Below, in pieces: positions 22,072 through 31,408 of a stretch of DNA of 32,097 nucleotides; position 1 is the first letter of the stretch; each line of letters starts with the position of its first letter. Under the pieces are notes generated by a model that was not told where the DNA came from, ran no database searches, and saw only the letters and a program-made list of their open reading frames with translations. The stretch lies in contig JALFLW010000102.1 in the NCBI GenBank assembly GCA_022774505.1, positions 1-32,097 of the forward strand. The letters run 5' to 3'. The stretch is from Lachnospiraceae bacterium. Lineage in GTDB: Bacteria > Bacillota > Clostridia > Lachnospirales > Lachnospiraceae. A program made the position numbers and the translations under genes.

Positions 22072-24279
22072 TCAGATGACAGTAAGCTTTAGCTTTGCTT
22101 TCTTTCCATTATAGGTTTTAACAGTGATGGTTGTCTTGCCACGGCGGCGTGCAGTGACTTTTCCTTTTTTGGAAACCTTCGCTATACCCGGATGAGAAGA
22201 ATGGAAAGTCAGTTTATTGCTTGCAGATCCGGAGGAAAGCTTCACTTTCAGCGTGAAATGCTTTCCTTTTTTAATTTTTTTATTTTTTCCGACAGATTTA
22301 AAGGTGATCTTTGACGGAGCTTTCTTGATATTGATACGATACAGGAAATTGCTATTGCCCCTGGTAACAGAAACAGAGGTAATCCCCCTTTTGTATGTGG
22401 TGACCCTGCCGGTGCTGCTGACAGATGCCAGAGAGGTATCATTGCTTGTGTATCCGGAATATTTACGGGAAAGCTGGTATTTTTCGCTACGTCCCAGTTT
22501 AATGGTTTTTATCACGGAAGGAAGGGCATCTGCGGATTCCATGGTATTGTCTGTGAAGGCTTTTATACAGATATTGTTATATCCCAATAATGCTGTATCC
22601 AGCCAGTGGATAGAACTATTGGCATTTTTGATGGTATCCTTTGTGAAGAGGAAGCTTTGTCCCTCTTTGGAGCCATAGCTTATATTCATAGAGGAATCTG
22701 TACTGTCGCGTCCTTCTATTGGAACATATACTTTTTTGCCGGTTTCCTGTTGTATATAAGTGACAACGACAGAAAATCGTTCGCCCGACGACAGATTTAC
22801 AGGTGAATTTAAAGAGATGGTGTGATAGCCATTCTGAGTAGCTGTCCCGGTTGTGGTACAGGAGGATACAAGGACTCCATCGGTAGGAGCCAGGCGGACC
22901 CCTCTGTAAATCTGGATCTTAAAAGGCTGATTATCTGTCAGGGTATAAAAGGAGACTGCACGGAGCTTTTGAGATGCAGAGGATTCTACCTTAAAGATAT
23001 TTGCTGATTTCAGGTTATAGGAATCGGCATAGCTTGCTGTTCCCCAGCCAAATCCATCGTACTGGTAGATATTGTCATAATTGTCGGAAGCCTCCATGAT
23101 AAAGCTTGAGCAGTCACAGATGGACTGATCATAGTAGGACAGCCAGAAGTATCCCTTATCACCGAAATCGGTGCCATAACTGTTGGCGATAAGCCATGCA
23201 CCGTTTCCGGACGGTGTACGTGAAAAGTTGGACGCTGAGAAATTATCATCCCAGCCTACGATCGTAACACTGTGATTCGCATTTTTAACTGCCTCTTCGC
23301 CTGCATAATATGTCTGATAATATGCAGTGCCGTTTGAGGAGGTACGCAGATAGGATTTGTTATAAAAGAAAGAGACGGACATTGCACCATAGTCCATGAT
23401 CGCCTGCTTCATGCGTGTTATCATCGTAGTAGCCGTATAGTAATACTGTTTTCCTACGGTATATTCATCGAAATTGTATACATTTTGCAGATGGGCATAG
23501 GAATCATAGCGCAGATCGCTTTTTGCTGCCATGGAATATGCCATGGATGCAATATTAGAAGAGGTGTTCCCGGAAAAAGGAGCGGAAGTTTCCAGCTCCG
23601 CACCGCACCATTTGGCTAATGTGAAATTGGCAAGGATGGCAGAACCGCCATTATCATAAGGCAGTGTTGCGGACATACCACCGTAGGCAAAAGGACTTGG
23701 CTGAAAGGAAGAACTGCTGTTGGAGGCAGATGAAATGCCGTCCCAGTAAGTAGGATCCGATGATATGGTGGACGGATGATAAGAGTACCATGCCAGATGA
23801 TTCTCTGAAAAATCGGCGTCCTTTATGGAGAAAAGACCGTTTTTTATGCAGTTGGATTCAATCACCTTGATGGCAGAGAAGGCCCAGCAGCATCCGGTGA
23901 CACCCTGATCCTTGATTCCGGTGACAAGGTTATGATCGCGCAGATCATATCTGGAGGGAAGGACAGCGGCTTTTTTCAGCCGTTTCGTTGTAGTGGAAGC
24001 AGCTGCAGGGTCGGAATATATATTGCCTGCAGAATCCTCAAAATGGGAACGGATCATGCCTGAATCGTTTGTCTCATCGATGCGGGTGATCGTCTGATCC
24101 TCCAAGGGGAGGAAAGTGACAGTGGCAGCCGGCTCTGCCGTGGCGGAGACTGTCCGGGCAGCCCCGAAAGCTTCCGCCTGTGGACCGGAGCATAAAACTG
24201 CTGTAGTACCGGAAAGCATGACAGCAAGCAATGACGACAGGATATATTTATGAACTGTACGATTTTTCCGATTGATCAT
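22072..24279 (-). CDS. Secreted papain-family (C1A) protease with lectin-like and Ig-like domains
   Basis: The 735-residue protein has a signal peptide (residues ~1-38, ending AEA-FG) and a propeptide of ~65 residues. A C1 peptidase domain spans ~107-385, with oxyanion Gln125 and catalytic Cys131 in IKDQGVTGCCWAFS, His336 in NANHSVTIVGWDD and Asn366 in LIANSYGTDFGDKGYFWLSY. A beta-rich lectin-like domain follows (about 395-585: SANIFKVESSASQKLRAVSF ... KIQIYRGVRL), as in clostridial C1 proteases. Two Ig-like units follow (about 590-660 and 660-735), the last Lys/Arg-rich (AKVSKKGKVTARRRGKTTI). There is no membrane anchor or LPXTG, so it is secreted or wall-associated through the basic tail. 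GAAAGGG lies 10 bases before the ATG. It ends 29 bases from the exonuclease gene without a clear terminator. Confidence 0.9.
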   Translation of the reverse strand: MINRKNRTVHKYILSSLLAVMLSGTTAVLCSGPQAEAFGAARTVSATAEPAATVTFLPLEDQTITRIDETNDSGMIRSHFEDSAGNIYSDPAAASTTTKRLKKAAVLPSRYDLRDHNLVTGIKDQGVTGCCWAFSAIKVIESNCIKNGLFSIKDADFSENHLAWYSYHPSTISSDPTYWDGISSASNSSSSFQPSPFAYGGMSATLPYDNGGSAILANFTLAKWCGAELETSAPFSGNTSSNIASMAYSMAAKSDLRYDSYAHLQNVYNFDEYTVGKQYYYTATTMITRMKQAIMDYGAMSVSFFYNKSYLRTSSNGTAYYQTYYAGEEAVKNANHSVTIVGWDDNFSASNFSRTPSGNGAWLIANSYGTDFGDKGYFWLSYYDQSICDCSSFIMEASDNYDNIYQYDGFGWGTASYADSYNLKSANIFKVESSASQKLRAVSFYTLTDNQPFKIQIYRGVRLAPTDGVLVSSCTTTGTATQNGYHTISLNSPVNLSSGERFSVVVTYIQQETGKKVYVPIEGRDSTDSSMNISYGSKEGQSFLFTKDTIKNANSSIHWLDTALLGYNNICIKAFTDNTMESADALPSVIKTIKLGRSEKYQLSRKYSGYTSNDTSLASVSSTGRVTTYKRGITSVSVTRGNSNFLYRINIKKAPSKITFKSVGKNKKIKKGKHFTLKVKLSSGSASNKLTFHSSHPGIAKVSKKGKVTARRRGKTTITVKTYNGKKAKLKLTVI

Positions 24280-24452
24280 AATAATAAAACCCTTTCATAA
24301 AAATAAGATTGCAGATTATAAATCAATCTGTGGATTGATGATCGGATACAGAGATCAAACGGTATTCGACCTCCAACACTATATTATCATTAAATAGTAC
24401 AAATAGATAGCTTTGCAAATCTTAATATTTTATGAAGCAAAAAATAAAATAA

Positions 24453-24481
24453 TTGTATATGAATATAAATTGTGTTATGAT
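24453..24481 (+). promoter_or_regulatory. Sigma-A-type promoter for the DUF368 gene
   Basis: TTGTAT (24453-24458), a 17-base spacer and TATGAT (24476-24481) lie ~52 bases before the ATG at 24534, which favours that start over the ATG at 24453. Confidence 0.7.
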
Positions 24482-24533
24482 TTGCTGTGTGTTTGGTGTG
24501 AAAATTAGGCATTGGATCAGGAGGAAATTATCT

Positions 24534-25385
24534 ATGAATTTATTTAAAGACATACTGAGAGGTGTGGTGATCGGTATTGCAAATGCGATTCCCGGCGTCA
24601 GCGGAGGAACGATGATGGTTTCTATGGGAATCTACGATAAGATCATCTCCGGTGTGACTCACATTTTTAAGCAGCCGGTAAAAAGTATCAAGACACTGCT
24701 TCCGTACTTTATTGGCATGGCAGTGGGGATTGTCGGTCTGGCGTTTGCTATTGTGGCAATGTTTGAACATATTCCGTTTCAGACATGTATGTTGTTTATC
24801 GGTCTGATCCTTGGGGGGATACCGATCCTTACAGGACATCTCAAGGGGACGAAGATTCGGATCTCTCATGGGATTGTCTTTTTGATCTTTTTTGGATCGA
24901 TCATTCTGCTTCAGATATTTGGTGGGCATGGTGCGGACGTGGCACTGACGCTGACACCGGTTTCGTTGATCAAACTGGTGCTTGTTGGAATTGTTGCGGC
25001 AGCTACGATGGTTATTCCGGGAGTCAGCGGTTCGATGATGCTTATGACGATGGGATATTATTATCCGGTGATCGGTAGTGTGAAAAATCTGATCACCGCA
25101 CTGGTGGCATTTGATATACCGAAGGTGATCAATATATGTCTGGTGCTTATACCGTTTGGCATCGGAGTCGTAGTTGGTATCTTTGCTGTGGCAAAGTTGA
25201 TCGAAATGCTCATGGAAAAGTATGAGGCATTGACGTATTGCGGGATCATGGGGCTTGTTGTTGCATCCCCTGTAGTTATCCTGATGAGTGTTTCGCTTGC
25301 CGGAATGACAATTGTGGATGGTATCACGGGTGTTGTTACATTTATCATCGGTACGGTGATCGCATTGTGTCTGGGCAAAGAATGA
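24534..25385 (+). CDS. DUF368 polytopic membrane protein
   Basis: The ATG at 24534 has AGGAGG 8 bases upstream; the upstream ATG at 24453 falls in the promoter. The 283-residue product has about eight membrane helices and the family's paired repeats: IANAIPGVSGGTMMVSMGIYDKII near the N-terminus and VIPGVSGSMMLMTMGYYYPVI in the middle (each with a PGVSG motif). Recent work on DUF368 and the related DedA/PopT group points to recycling of undecaprenyl phosphate across the membrane; I give that as family knowledge, not something seen here. Next to an AI-2E-type transporter gene 77 bases downstream it may be co-transcribed, though a hairpin lies between them. Confidence 0.85.
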   Translation: MNLFKDILRGVVIGIANAIPGVSGGTMMVSMGIYDKIISGVTHIFKQPVKSIKTLLPYFIGMAVGIVGLAFAIVAMFEHIPFQTCMLFIGLILGGIPILTGHLKGTKIRISHGIVFLIFFGSIILLQIFGGHGADVALTLTPVSLIKLVLVGIVAAATMVIPGVSGSMMLMTMGYYYPVIGSVKNLITALVAFDIPKVINICLVLIPFGIGVVVGIFAVAKLIEMLMEKYEALTYCGIMGLVVASPVVILMSVSLAGMTIVDGITGVVTFIIGTVIALCLGKE

Positions 25386-25409
25386 TAAAAATTAAATATA
25401 GTATAGAAA

Positions 25410-25439
25410 CTGCCGGGGATATGGAACATATCCCCGGTA
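25410..25439 (+). terminator. Intergenic hairpin between DUF368 and AI-2E genes
   Basis: An 11-bp perfect stem (CCGGGGATATG 25413-25423 with CATATCCCCGG 25427-25437) has a 3-base loop. No U-run follows, so it may be an RNA-stabilising or weak attenuating hairpin and not a full terminator. The downstream gene's ribosome site lies 10 bases after it. Confidence 0.5.
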
Positions 25440-25462
25440 GTATCAAATAGGGGGTTGATTAT

Positions 25463-26602
25463 ATGGAAGAGGACAGAAGGGACCTGCACTGGCGTATTCT
25501 TGTAAATCTGGGTGTTGCTTTGGCCTGCTTACTGCTGCTTATTTTTGCAGTACCTGCACTGGTACGCTTTTTGATGCCTTTGATCGTGGCGTGGATCGTA
25601 GCAATGATCGCAAATCCCATTATCCATTTTTTGGAAAAACGGATCAAGCTTATGAGGAAACATGGAACGGCATTGGTGATCATACTGGTATTGGCAGCGA
25701 TCATAGCGGCAGGGTACGGTCTGGTGATCCTCATAGCCGGCCAGTTTAGTTCATGGGTTGAGGAGCTGCCGGAAATCTATGATTCTGTCACCGGAAACCT
25801 GCAGCATGTTTTTCAGTCACTTCATGAGAAATGGAATATCATTCCGGCCAATATGAAATTGGTATTTGACCAGAGAGAAAATGTACTGGACGGATATATC
25901 CAAAAAGCAATCGACGGCTTGATCGCCATGGTAAAGAGCGGCTCCCTTTCCAAGGTGGGTTCTCTTGCCAGCTCGCTGATGGATTTTATCGTCTATGCGA
26001 TTCTTACGATCCTGGCATCCTATTTTATGACAGTAGAGAAGGATCATTTTTCGGAGCTTCTGCAAAAGAATACACCGGAGAGTGTGCAGACGGTATGGAA
26101 CAAAGCCAAAAAGATATTTATCCGTGCCATTGGAGGGTATTTCAAGGCTCATTTTCAGATAATGATCGTCATCTTTTTCATTACGGTGATCCCGTTTGCA
26201 TTTATGGGGATCAGTTACAGCGGTCTGCTTGCCGTAGTCATTGCGATCGTTGATTTTCTGCCATTTTTTGGGGCAGGGACAGTGCTTGTGCCGTGGGCTG
26301 TATATCGGCTGATCACCGGTTCATATACCTATGCCGCCATACTGGTCGTGATCTATATAGTCGTTTTGATCGTGCGTCAGGCGCTGGAGCCGAAGCTGAT
26401 CGGTGACAATATCGGCACCAGTCCGTTTCAGACATTGATATTTATGCTGATCGGTTATCGTCTTGCCGGGATGCTTGGTCTGATCATCGGAATACCGATA
26501 GGGATGATAATTGTAGAATGTTACAGAGAAGGAATGTTTGATAGTTATATTCGGGGGATCAGGATACTGATTCACGATATTAATGAATATAGGAAGTATT
26601 AG
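25463..26602 (+). CDS. AI-2E/PerM-family membrane protein, YtvI-like
   Basis: The 379-residue product has about seven to eight membrane helices. Two N-terminal helices (LACLLLLIFAVPALVRFLMPLIVAWIVAMI) are followed by PIIHFLEKRI, a third helix and a ~90-residue external loop (about 90-180). The conserved C-terminal half has DFLPFFGAGTVLVPWAVY, ALEPKLIGDNIGTSPFQTLIFMLIGYRLAGMLGLIIGIPIG. These are AI-2E transporter (PF01594) hallmarks. The length and pattern fit YtvI, a sporulation-associated member in Firmicutes. Substrate is unproven for this subgroup. GGGGG lies before the ATG at normal distance. A terminator at 26614 separates it from convergent pyrG. Confidence 0.82.
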   Translation: MEEDRRDLHWRILVNLGVALACLLLLIFAVPALVRFLMPLIVAWIVAMIANPIIHFLEKRIKLMRKHGTALVIILVLAAIIAAGYGLVILIAGQFSSWVEELPEIYDSVTGNLQHVFQSLHEKWNIIPANMKLVFDQRENVLDGYIQKAIDGLIAMVKSGSLSKVGSLASSLMDFIVYAILTILASYFMTVEKDHFSELLQKNTPESVQTVWNKAKKIFIRAIGGYFKAHFQIMIVIFFITVIPFAFMGISYSGLLAVVIAIVDFLPFFGAGTVLVPWAVYRLITGSYTYAAILVVIYIVVLIVRQALEPKLIGDNIGTSPFQTLIFMLIGYRLAGMLGLIIGIPIGMIIVECYREGMFDSYIRGIRILIHDINEYRKY

Positions 26603-26613
26603 TATTTACCAAT

Positions 26614-26653
26614 AAAAAAGGCAAAACCAGCGTTTTACACGCTGGTTTTCCTC
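26614..26653. terminator. Bidirectional terminator carrying the CAAAACCAGCG element
   Basis: AAAACCAGC (26623-26631) pairs with GCTGGTTTT (26641-26649) with a 9-base loop. AAAAAA lies to the left, giving a U-run on the minus strand after pyrG. The left arm with following GTTTT is identical to the element at 11625 and 14769 in reverse orientation. Confidence 0.8.
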
Positions 26654-26670
26654 TACGCTACGACACTATA

Positions 26671-28284
26671 TTATTTGTCAGAATCCTGATAATCCAAAGC
26701 GGCTCCTACAAAACCGTTAAACAGCGGATGTGGTCTGTTTGGTCTGGATTTAAATTCCGGATGTGCCTGTGTGGCGATAAACCAAGGATGGTCCTTAAGC
26801 TCCATCATTTCTACAATACGTCCGTCCGGAGAAAGACCGGAAAGAACCATGCCGGCTTTTAAAAGATCATCACGATAATAATTATTGACCTCATAACGGT
26901 GTCTGTGTCTTTCGTGGATCGTCTCTTCCCCGTATAATTCATATGCCTTAGATGTCTTATCCAGTACACAAGGATAGGATCCCAGACGTAATGTACCACC
27001 GATATCTTCTACGCCATCCTGATCCGGCATCAGATGAATAACGGGATGTGTAGTCTGTGGATCGAGCTCAATGCTGTGTGCATCATTAAAACCAATGACA
27101 TTCCGGGCAAATTCTACGATGGCAAGCTGCATTCCGAGGCAAAGTCCTAAAAATGGGACTTTGTGTTCGCGGGCGTATTTGATCGCCGTGATCTTGCCGT
27201 CGATACCACGGTCTCCGAAACCTCCCGGTACCAGTACACCGCTGACATCACCCAGAAGCTCATTTACATTATCCTCGTTTAACTCTTCGGAAGGTATCCA
27301 TTTGATATTTACATTACATTTATGGGCAAGTCCGCCATGCTTGAGGGATTCTACAACACTGATATAGGCATCATGAAGAGATGTATACTTACCTACCAGA
27401 GCGACAGTGACATCCTTTTCCAGATTTTTGATGGTATTGACCATATTTTCCCATTCTGTGATATCAGGCTCCGGACAATCTAACTCAAGACACTCACAGA
27501 TCACATCAGCAAGATGCTCTTTTTCCATGGCGAGCGGAGCCTCATAAAGAGTTTCCACATCCAGATTCTGGAGCACATGTTTGGCCGGAACATTACAGAA
27601 CAGGGCAATCTTATCCTTGAGCCCCGGCTCTAACGGATACTCTGTACGGCATACGATCACGTCCGGCTGGATCCCCATTCCCTGTAATTCCTTGACACTG
27701 GCCTGCGTAGGCTTTGTCTTCATTTCTCCGGATGCATGGAGATAAGGGATCAATGTAACGTGGACCAAAGCCACATTTTCATGTCCCATGTCATGCTGGA
27801 ACTGGCGGATAGACTCAAGGAAAGGCTGGCTTTCTATATCGCCGGCCGTTCCGCCCACCTCTATAATAGCAATCTGAGTGTCTTTGCAGCCGTCGTTGCG
27901 GTAAAAACGACTCTTGATCTCGTTTGTGATATGTGGGATGACCTGAACGGTCCCGCCACCGTAATCACCGCGGCGTTCCTTATTTAATACAGACCAGTAT
28001 ACTTTACCGGTTGTGACATTTGACTGTTTCGTAAGGCTTTCATCGATGAAACGCTCATAGTGTCCCAGATCAAGGTCTGTTTCTGCACCATCATCTGTGA
28101 CGAAGACCTCACCATGCTGTACCGGGTTCATGGTTCCCGGATCAATATTGATATAGGGATCAAACTTTTGCATTGTCACGCTGTAGCCGCGCATCTTCAA
28201 AAGACGTCCCAGAGAAGCTGCTGTAATACCTTTTCCAAGGCCGGATACAACACCACCTGTAACAAAGACATATTTGACTGCCAT
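26671..28284 (-). CDS. pyrG: CTP synthase
   Basis: PyrG aminates UTP to CTP with ATP and glutamine. The 537-residue product is full length. The amidoligase domain (1-~270) starts [18 protein letters not shown] with the P-loop, and has [27 protein letters not shown] and [16 protein letters not shown]. The glutamine amidotransferase domain (about 290-537) has VPGGFGDRG, the nucleophile Cys382 in [10 protein letters not shown], and the His-Glu pair in [11 protein letters not shown]. The start was set at the ATG at 28282-28284 with GGAGG 8 bases upstream; the ATG at 28299 is part of that site. The gene is alone, divergent from ftsH and convergent with the AI-2E gene. All key residues are present, so it should be active. 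Confidence 0.96.
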   Translation of the reverse strand: MAVKYVFVTGGVVSGLGKGITAASLGRLLKMRGYSVTMQKFDPYINIDPGTMNPVQHGEVFVTDDGAETDLDLGHYERFIDESLTKQSNVTTGKVYWSVLNKERRGDYGGGTVQVIPHITNEIKSRFYRNDGCKDTQIAIIEVGGTAGDIESQPFLESIRQFQHDMGHENVALVHVTLIPYLHASGEMKTKPTQASVKELQGMGIQPDVIVCRTEYPLEPGLKDKIALFCNVPAKHVLQNLDVETLYEAPLAMEKEHLADVICECLELDCPEPDITEWENMVNTIKNLEKDVTVALVGKYTSLHDAYISVVESLKHGGLAHKCNVNIKWIPSEELNEDNVNELLGDVSGVLVPGGFGDRGIDGKITAIKYAREHKVPFLGLCLGMQLAIVEFARNVIGFNDAHSIELDPQTTHPVIHLMPDQDGVEDIGGTLRLGSYPCVLDKTSKAYELYGEETIHERHRHRYEVNNYYRDDLLKAGMVLSGLSPDGRIVEMMELKDHPWFIATQAHPEFKSRPNRPHPLFNGFVGAALDYQDSDK

Positions 28285-28356
28285 GCTCTTTTCCTCCATT
28301 TGTAATGATTAGTGACTATAATAACTAGTGATAATAGAAAAACAAAACTACCCCTT

Positions 28357-28386
28357 ATTATACTCCCAATCCCATCTATGTTTCAA
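28357..28386 (-). promoter_or_regulatory. Sigma-A-type promoter for pyrG
   Basis: On the minus strand TTGAAA (28381-28386), an 18-base spacer and TATAAT (28357-28362) lie ~70 bases before the start. AAGGGG follows the -10 box, so initiation may be at G. Confidence 0.7.
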
Positions 28387-28441
28387 TTCTTTTTTTTTAG
28401 AAATTTAGGGAATTTTCAGATTTTCTTCACAGATTGGTATA

Positions 28442-28470
28442 TTGATTTATGGGAACACTGTTATTATAAT
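28442..28470 (+). promoter_or_regulatory. Sigma-A-type promoter for the ftsH-HAD fusion gene
   Basis: TTGATT (28442-28447), a 17-base spacer and a perfect TATAAT (28465-28470) lie ~70 bases before the TTG start at 28541. Confidence 0.75.
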
Positions 28471-28540
28471 GATACTAATATGTGTTTGTTGATTGTATTT
28501 ATACATTGAAATGAACAGACTAATATAGGAGGAAATTACT

Positions 28541-31276
28541 TTGGAGAATAATACAAACCGACAGAATGGCGGCGATGATGACCGTCAGAAAAAGCAGAAC
28601 CGCAGGGGCATCGTTATCTGTCTCTTGGTAGCAGTAGGAGTCTTTCTTGTATTTTCCATGATGAATCGTCAGGTGCAGCAGATGACGAACAAGGAGATTA
28701 CTTATGACAAGTTTATCAAGATGCTGGATGACGGTCAGGTGAAGTCTGTTGTCCTGACGACGGACAGGCTCAAGATTGTTCCGCAAAGCAGTGGAAACAG
28801 TGTTTATCAGGTGACTTATTATACAGGCATCATTTCCATGGATTATAGTCTGGTAGAGAGACTCAATAAGGCAGGGGTAGAGTTTAAGAGGGATCTTTCG
28901 GATAACAGTTCCAGTATGATCTATATGCTGATGTCCTATCTGCTTCCGGTACTTCTTCTGTGGGGAGGTCTTTTCCTGATCTTCCGGCTCATGTCCCGCA
29001 ATTCCGGTGGTATGATGGGGATTGGCAAAAGTACGGCGAAAATGTATGTACAAAAAGAAACCGGTGTTACATTTAAGGATGTGGCAGGTCAGGAGGAGGC
29101 AATGGACTCTCTGACGGAGATGGTAGATTTTCTGAACAATCCGGGCAAATATACGGAGATAGGAGCGAGACTGCCGAAGGGAGCACTTCTGGTGGGCCCT
29201 CCGGGAACAGGAAAGACTCTTTTGGCAAAGGCAGTGGCAGGAGAAGCGGGGGTTCCGTTTTTCTCGTTGTCAGGTTCAGATTTTGTAGAGATGTTTGTCG
29301 GTGTGGGGGCATCCCGTGTGCGTGACCTGTTTAAGCAGGCACAGGCGATGGCACCGTGTATTATATTTATTGATGAGATCGATGCCATAGGAAAAAGCCG
29401 TGACAGCCAGTATGGCGGTGGAAATGATGAGAGAGAGCAGACATTAAATCAGCTGCTTTCCGAGATGGATGGTTTTGACAGCTCTAAGGGTCTGGTGATC
29501 CTCGGTGCAACGAACCGTCCGGAGGTATTGGACAAGGCTCTTTTGAGACCCGGACGGTTTGACCGTCGTGTCATTGTAGAAAAGCCGGATCTTAAAGGGC
29601 GTGTTGACATTCTGAAGGTACATGCAAAGGATGTACTTATGGATGAATCGGTAGACTTTGACGAGATCGCACTGGCTACCAGTGGTGCAGTTGGATCAGA
29701 CCTTGCCAATATGATCAATGAGGCAGCGATCATGGCAGTAAAGGCCGGGAGAAAGGCTGTATGTCAGGCGGATCTGTTTGAGGCGGTTGAGGTAGTGATC
29801 GCCGGCAAGGAGAAAAAAGACAGGATCCTTGGCAAAGAGGAGAAAAAGATAGTAGCATATCATGAGACCGGTCATGCACTGGTGACAGCACTGATGAAAC
29901 ATTCGGAACCGGTACAAAAGATAACGATCGTGCCGCGTACCATGGGATCTCTTGGCTATGTCATGCAGGTGCCGGAGGAGGAAAAGTATCTTATGAGTAA
30001 AGATGAGATACTTACCCGTATCACGACATTGTTTGGAGGCCGTGCTGCAGAGCAGATCGTATTTAATTCGATCACGACAGGGGCATCCAATGATATAGAG
30101 CAGGCAACAAAGCTGGCGAGAGCTATGGTGACGCAGTATGGTATGTCGGAAAAGTTTGGTCTCATTGGACTGGAATCTATTCAGAACCGTTATCTGGATG
30201 GACGTGCCGTATTAAATTGCGGAGATGCCACAGAAGCAGAGATTGATCAGGAAGTAATGCGTATCCTCAAAGAATGTTATCAGAAAGCGGAGGATTTATT
30301 GCGGGGAGACAGAGATGCATTGGATAAGCTGGCAGAATTTTTGATCGCTCATGAGACGATCACCGGCAAAGAATTTATGAAGATTTTCCGTCAGGTGAAG
30401 GGAATTGCCGAACCGGAGGGAGATCTCTACGATGCGATTGTATTGGATGTAGATGGGACTTTGGTTGGATCGGACAAGAAGATTTCCGAGGCGACACGTC
30501 AGGCGATCATAGAAGCACAAAAGAGAGGCAAGACAGTCGCGATCGCATCCGGACGTTCTATTTCCGGTATACGAAAGACAGCAGCAGCCATTCAGCTGGA
30601 ACAGTTCGGCGGTTATGTGATCGCATTTAACGGAACTACGGTGATCAACTGCAAGACAGGAGAGTGCATTTACAATCAGACTCTTGATAATGATATGATC
30701 AAGCCGGTTTATGAAGCTGCCAAAGAAATGCAGCTGGGTATAACCGTATATCATGATGAAGCGAAGGAGCTTTTGGCAGGAAACGGTGTAGACCAATATG
30801 TGGAGGCAGATGCCAAGGCATGTGATATTGCGATAAAAGAAGTGCCGGATCTGCTCCGTGCGATCAATTTTCCGGTAAATAAGCTGCTTTTATCCGGTGA
30901 ACCGGATAAAATGAAAGAAGCAGAGAGACAGTTGAAGGAGCGTTTTGGTGACAAGATGAGTGTATTCCGTTCCGATCCGTGCTATGTGGAGATCCTGCCA
31001 AAATTTGTCGACAAATCAGTGGCAGTTGATAAACTCATGAAATTCCTGGATATTAAGAGAGACAAGGTTATCTGTGTGGGTGACAGTTTCAATGATCTGC
31101 CGATGCTGCGGTATGCAGGAAAAGGAGTAGCGATGGAAAATGCACAGGCAGAGGTTAAGGAAGCAGCAGATTATGTGACAGCCTCTAATGATGAGGATGG
31201 TATTGTGGAAGTCATTCAAAAGTTTATGACGCCAAAAGAACCACAAGAGGCAGACGGAGACAATGACAGCTTGTAA
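28541..31276 (+). CDS. ftsH: FtsH AAA+ zinc metalloprotease fused to a Cof-type HAD hydrolase
   Basis: The start is TTG (28541) with AGGAGG 8 bases upstream. The protein has 911 residues against ~600-700 for ordinary FtsH. Residues 24-41 and ~126-150 are membrane helices enclosing an external domain. The AAA+ domain has Walker A GPPGTGKT (219-226), Walker [12 protein letters not shown] and the second-region-of-homology RPGRFDRR. The M41 protease has HETGH (441-445) and the third zinc ligand Asp in [10 protein letters not shown]. At ~630 it passes without a stop into a complete HAD-IIB (Cof-like) domain: [11 protein letters not shown] (Asp636, Asp638), [10 protein letters not shown] (motif II), a cap region, and [11 protein letters not shown] (847-857). 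FtsH degrades membrane and short-lived cytoplasmic proteins; HAD-IIB enzymes dephosphorylate sugar phosphates or cofactors. Both halves look catalytically complete. The cytoplasmic C-terminal HAD would sit on each subunit of the hexamer. Its substrate is unknown. Confidence 0.92.
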   Translation: MENNTNRQNGGDDDRQKKQNRRGIVICLLVAVGVFLVFSMMNRQVQQMTNKEITYDKFIKMLDDGQVKSVVLTTDRLKIVPQSSGNSVYQVTYYTGIISMDYSLVERLNKAGVEFKRDLSDNSSSMIYMLMSYLLPVLLLWGGLFLIFRLMSRNSGGMMGIGKSTAKMYVQKETGVTFKDVAGQEEAMDSLTEMVDFLNNPGKYTEIGARLPKGALLVGPPGTGKTLLAKAVAGEAGVPFFSLSGSDFVEMFVGVGASRVRDLFKQAQAMAPCIIFIDEIDAIGKSRDSQYGGGNDEREQTLNQLLSEMDGFDSSKGLVILGATNRPEVLDKALLRPGRFDRRVIVEKPDLKGRVDILKVHAKDVLMDESVDFDEIALATSGAVGSDLANMINEAAIMAVKAGRKAVCQADLFEAVEVVIAGKEKKDRILGKEEKKIVAYHETGHALVTALMKHSEPVQKITIVPRTMGSLGYVMQVPEEEKYLMSKDEILTRITTLFGGRAAEQIVFNSITTGASNDIEQATKLARAMVTQYGMSEKFGLIGLESIQNRYLDGRAVLNCGDATEAEIDQEVMRILKECYQKAEDLLRGDRDALDKLAEFLIAHETITGKEFMKIFRQVKGIAEPEGDLYDAIVLDVDGTLVGSDKKISEATRQAIIEAQKRGKTVAIASGRSISGIRKTAAAIQLEQFGGYVIAFNGTTVINCKTGECIYNQTLDNDMIKPVYEAAKEMQLGITVYHDEAKELLAGNGVDQYVEADAKACDIAIKEVPDLLRAINFPVNKLLLSGEPDKMKEAERQLKERFGDKMSVFRSDPCYVEILPKFVDKSVAVDKLMKFLDIKRDKVICVGDSFNDLPMLRYAGKGVAMENAQAEVKEAADYVTASNDEDGIVEVIQKFMTPKEPQEADGDNDSL

Positions 31277-31332
31277 TGGATCCGAAATTATGATAATATA
31301 AAAAAAGAACCGAGCCCGGATATATGGGAGGC

Positions 31333-31369
31333 ATAAAATATCATGAACCTTTGGTTCATGATATTTTAT
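31333..31369 (+). terminator. Long perfect hairpin after ftsH-HAD
   Basis: ATAAAATATCATGAACC (31333-31349) pairs perfectly with GGTTCATGATATTTTAT (31353-31369), a 17-bp stem with a 3-base loop. The descending arm is T-rich but there is no long U-run after it. It probably ends ftsH transcription and is nearly symmetrical, so it may work both ways. Confidence 0.65.
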
Positions 31370-31408
31370 ATTACGGCAATTTATTCGATAAAATATGGGG
31401 AGATACTC

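Noticed and set aside
28285..28360. CTP-sensing pyrG attenuator as in Bacillus subtilis
   Set aside because: G residues follow the -10 box, but the leader lacks the terminator hairpin that would pair with a poly-G 5' end and the GGGC start is not matched.
28520..29053. 177-codon minus-strand open frame at the ftsH start
   Set aside because: It is a shadow of the FtsH N-terminal region, without a ribosome site or recognisable domain.
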